Position numbers and translations under genes: made by a program | Notes under the pieces: model-generated | What the model was told of the DNA's origin: nothing | What the model saw: the letters and a program-made list of their open reading frames with translations, nothing else | Database searches by the model: none | Source of the DNA: Chlamydiota bacterium | GTDB lineage: Bacteria > Chlamydiota > Chlamydiia > Chlamydiales > SM23-39 | Length of the DNA: 6,458 nt | NCBI GenBank assembly: GCA_027459365.1 | Contig: DAIDIM010000006.1 | Location: 1 to 6,458 of the forward strand | Reading direction: 5' to 3' | Part shown: piece after piece, positions 5,727-6,458 of the stretch | Numbering within the stretch: the stretch's first letter is position 1 | Layout: each line of letters starts with the position of its first letter

Positions 5727-6458
5727 TATCCTTTTTCAGCTAAAGGCGCGATGATGCTCTCAGTAAGCAGAATGACTCCTGCCATAGAGACCGCATGCAT
5801 TAAACTGCTTTTGACTACCATTGCAGGATCAATAATACCCGCCTTGATGAAGTCTTCAACTTTTTCGGATATAGCATTAAATCCAAAGGTTTTTCCACCC
5901 TTCAATGCCTCCTCAAGTGCAAGCGATGCATCATGTCCGCTATTTTTTACAATCTGACGGAAAGGGGCAAAGCATGCTTTTAGGAGAATTTGCGCCCCAA
6001 CCTCTTCCTCTTTTTCTAGTTTTGGCCTTTCCATATTATGGGCTGCATGTATTAGCATCACACCGCCTCCTGGAACAACCCCTTCTTCTAGGGCGGCTCT
6101 AGTCGCATTGAGGCTATCCTCAAACATCTGTTTTTTCTTTTTCATTTCAGACTCGGTCATTGCGCCAACTTTTATGACTGTTACGCCCCCTTGCAGTTTC
6201 GCTTTGCGCTCTTGGAGCTTTTCTTTGTCATAAGATGTGGTAGCGCGTTTGATTTCGCCTTCAATTTGAGCGACGCGAGCGCGAATCTCGTCGCTATTTC
6301 CAGATCCGCCAACAATTGTTGTTTTATCTTTTGTGATCAAAATCTGACTTGCGCACCCAAGAACATCTGCTTCCGCTTCGCGTAAAATATACCCTTGCTC
6401 TTCAGTGACAAGTTTTGCTCCAGTTAAGATCGCCATATCTTCAAGTAACGCTTTACGC
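5726..6458 (-). CDS. groEL: GroEL-type chaperonin, C-terminal part (5' end beyond window)
   Basis: The frame stays open to the right window edge: residues RKALLED precede the first internal ATG and align to the GroEL RRKAMLQD segment, so this is a gene cut by the window and not a short protein. The 243 visible residues cover the end of the apical domain, the second intermediate segment and the second equatorial segment. Conserved features include YDKEKLQER, GGVTVIKVGA, the catalytic aspartate (D398 in E. coli) in MFEDSLNATRAALEEG, the PGGG nucleotide loop and GIIDPAMV with the second equatorial aspartate. It is therefore probably an active ATPase. The protein stops at ESIIAPLAEKG, without the Gly-Gly-Met tail of typical GroEL and without the extended tail I recall for the main chlamydial GroEL. 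This suggests a paralogous copy. No groES is adjacent downstream; upstream is not visible. Confidence 0.95.
   Translation of the reverse strand, partial: RKALLEDMAILTGAKLVTEEQGYILREAEADVLGCASQILITKDKTTIVGGSGNSDEIRARVAQIEGEIKRATTSYDKEKLQERKAKLQGGVTVIKVGAMTESEMKKKKQMFEDSLNATRAALEEGVVPGGGVMLIHAAHNMERPKLEKEEEVGAQILLKACFAPFRQIVKNSGHDASLALEEALKGGKTFGFNAISEKVEDFIKAGIIDPAMVVKSSLMHAVSMAGVILLTESIIAPLAEKG

Overview
This window carries seven protein-coding genes, all on the minus strand, plus a rightward non-coding interval at the left edge. The AT-rich intergenic DNA, moderate-GC genes and gene content fit a low-to-mid GC bacterium. The chaperonin fragment ends without the Gly-Met tail and its gene is fused by overlap to an exporter gene, so it looks like a secondary GroEL copy. 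Multiple groEL copies are usual in Chlamydiae, and the phospho-sugar mutase and metallophosphoesterase types also occur in environmental chlamydiae (Parachlamydia, Waddlia or Simkania relatives). That assignment is an inference from family memory only, and other bacteria with several groEL copies are not excluded.

Layout, left to right. Positions 1-81 hold a possible 3' end of a rightward gene. Positions 82-489 hold no protein gene but have an organised look: a weak terminator-like hairpin (207-235), a good sigma-70-type promoter (238-266), a run of four hairpins (311-459) and a strong rho-independent terminator (464-491). Together these suggest a rightward non-coding RNA of about 220 nt. Its terminator T-tract runs into the stop codon of the convergent mutase gene.

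The minus-strand genes in order of transcription are: groEL (3' part, 6458-5726), a LysE-family exporter (5726-5103, joined to groEL by a TAATG stop/start overlap), a small very basic protein of unknown function (5004-4678), an AAA ATPase with a DUF4143 nuclease-like C-terminus (4611-3418), a calcineurin-like metallophosphoesterase (3393-2581), a YkgJ-type cysteine-cluster protein (2593-2144) and a phosphoglucomutase/phosphomannomutase (2130-490). The last four are tightly spaced (gaps of 24 and 13 nt and a short overlap) and no terminator is visible between them, so they could share one transcript starting at the ATPase.

The most unusual DNA element is a perfect tandem duplication of a 32-bp palindromic unit (4611-4674) that ends at the GTG start codon of the ATPase. 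The repeat junction creates a -35-like TTGACC and the proximal copy supplies a TAAAAT -10 box at 16-bp spacing, which would place the transcription start at the GTG itself. This suggests a leaderless ATPase mRNA under an operator made of two palindromes on the same face of the helix. The ATPase and the small basic protein look like an accessory insert between a chaperonin/exporter pair and a housekeeping metabolic cluster.
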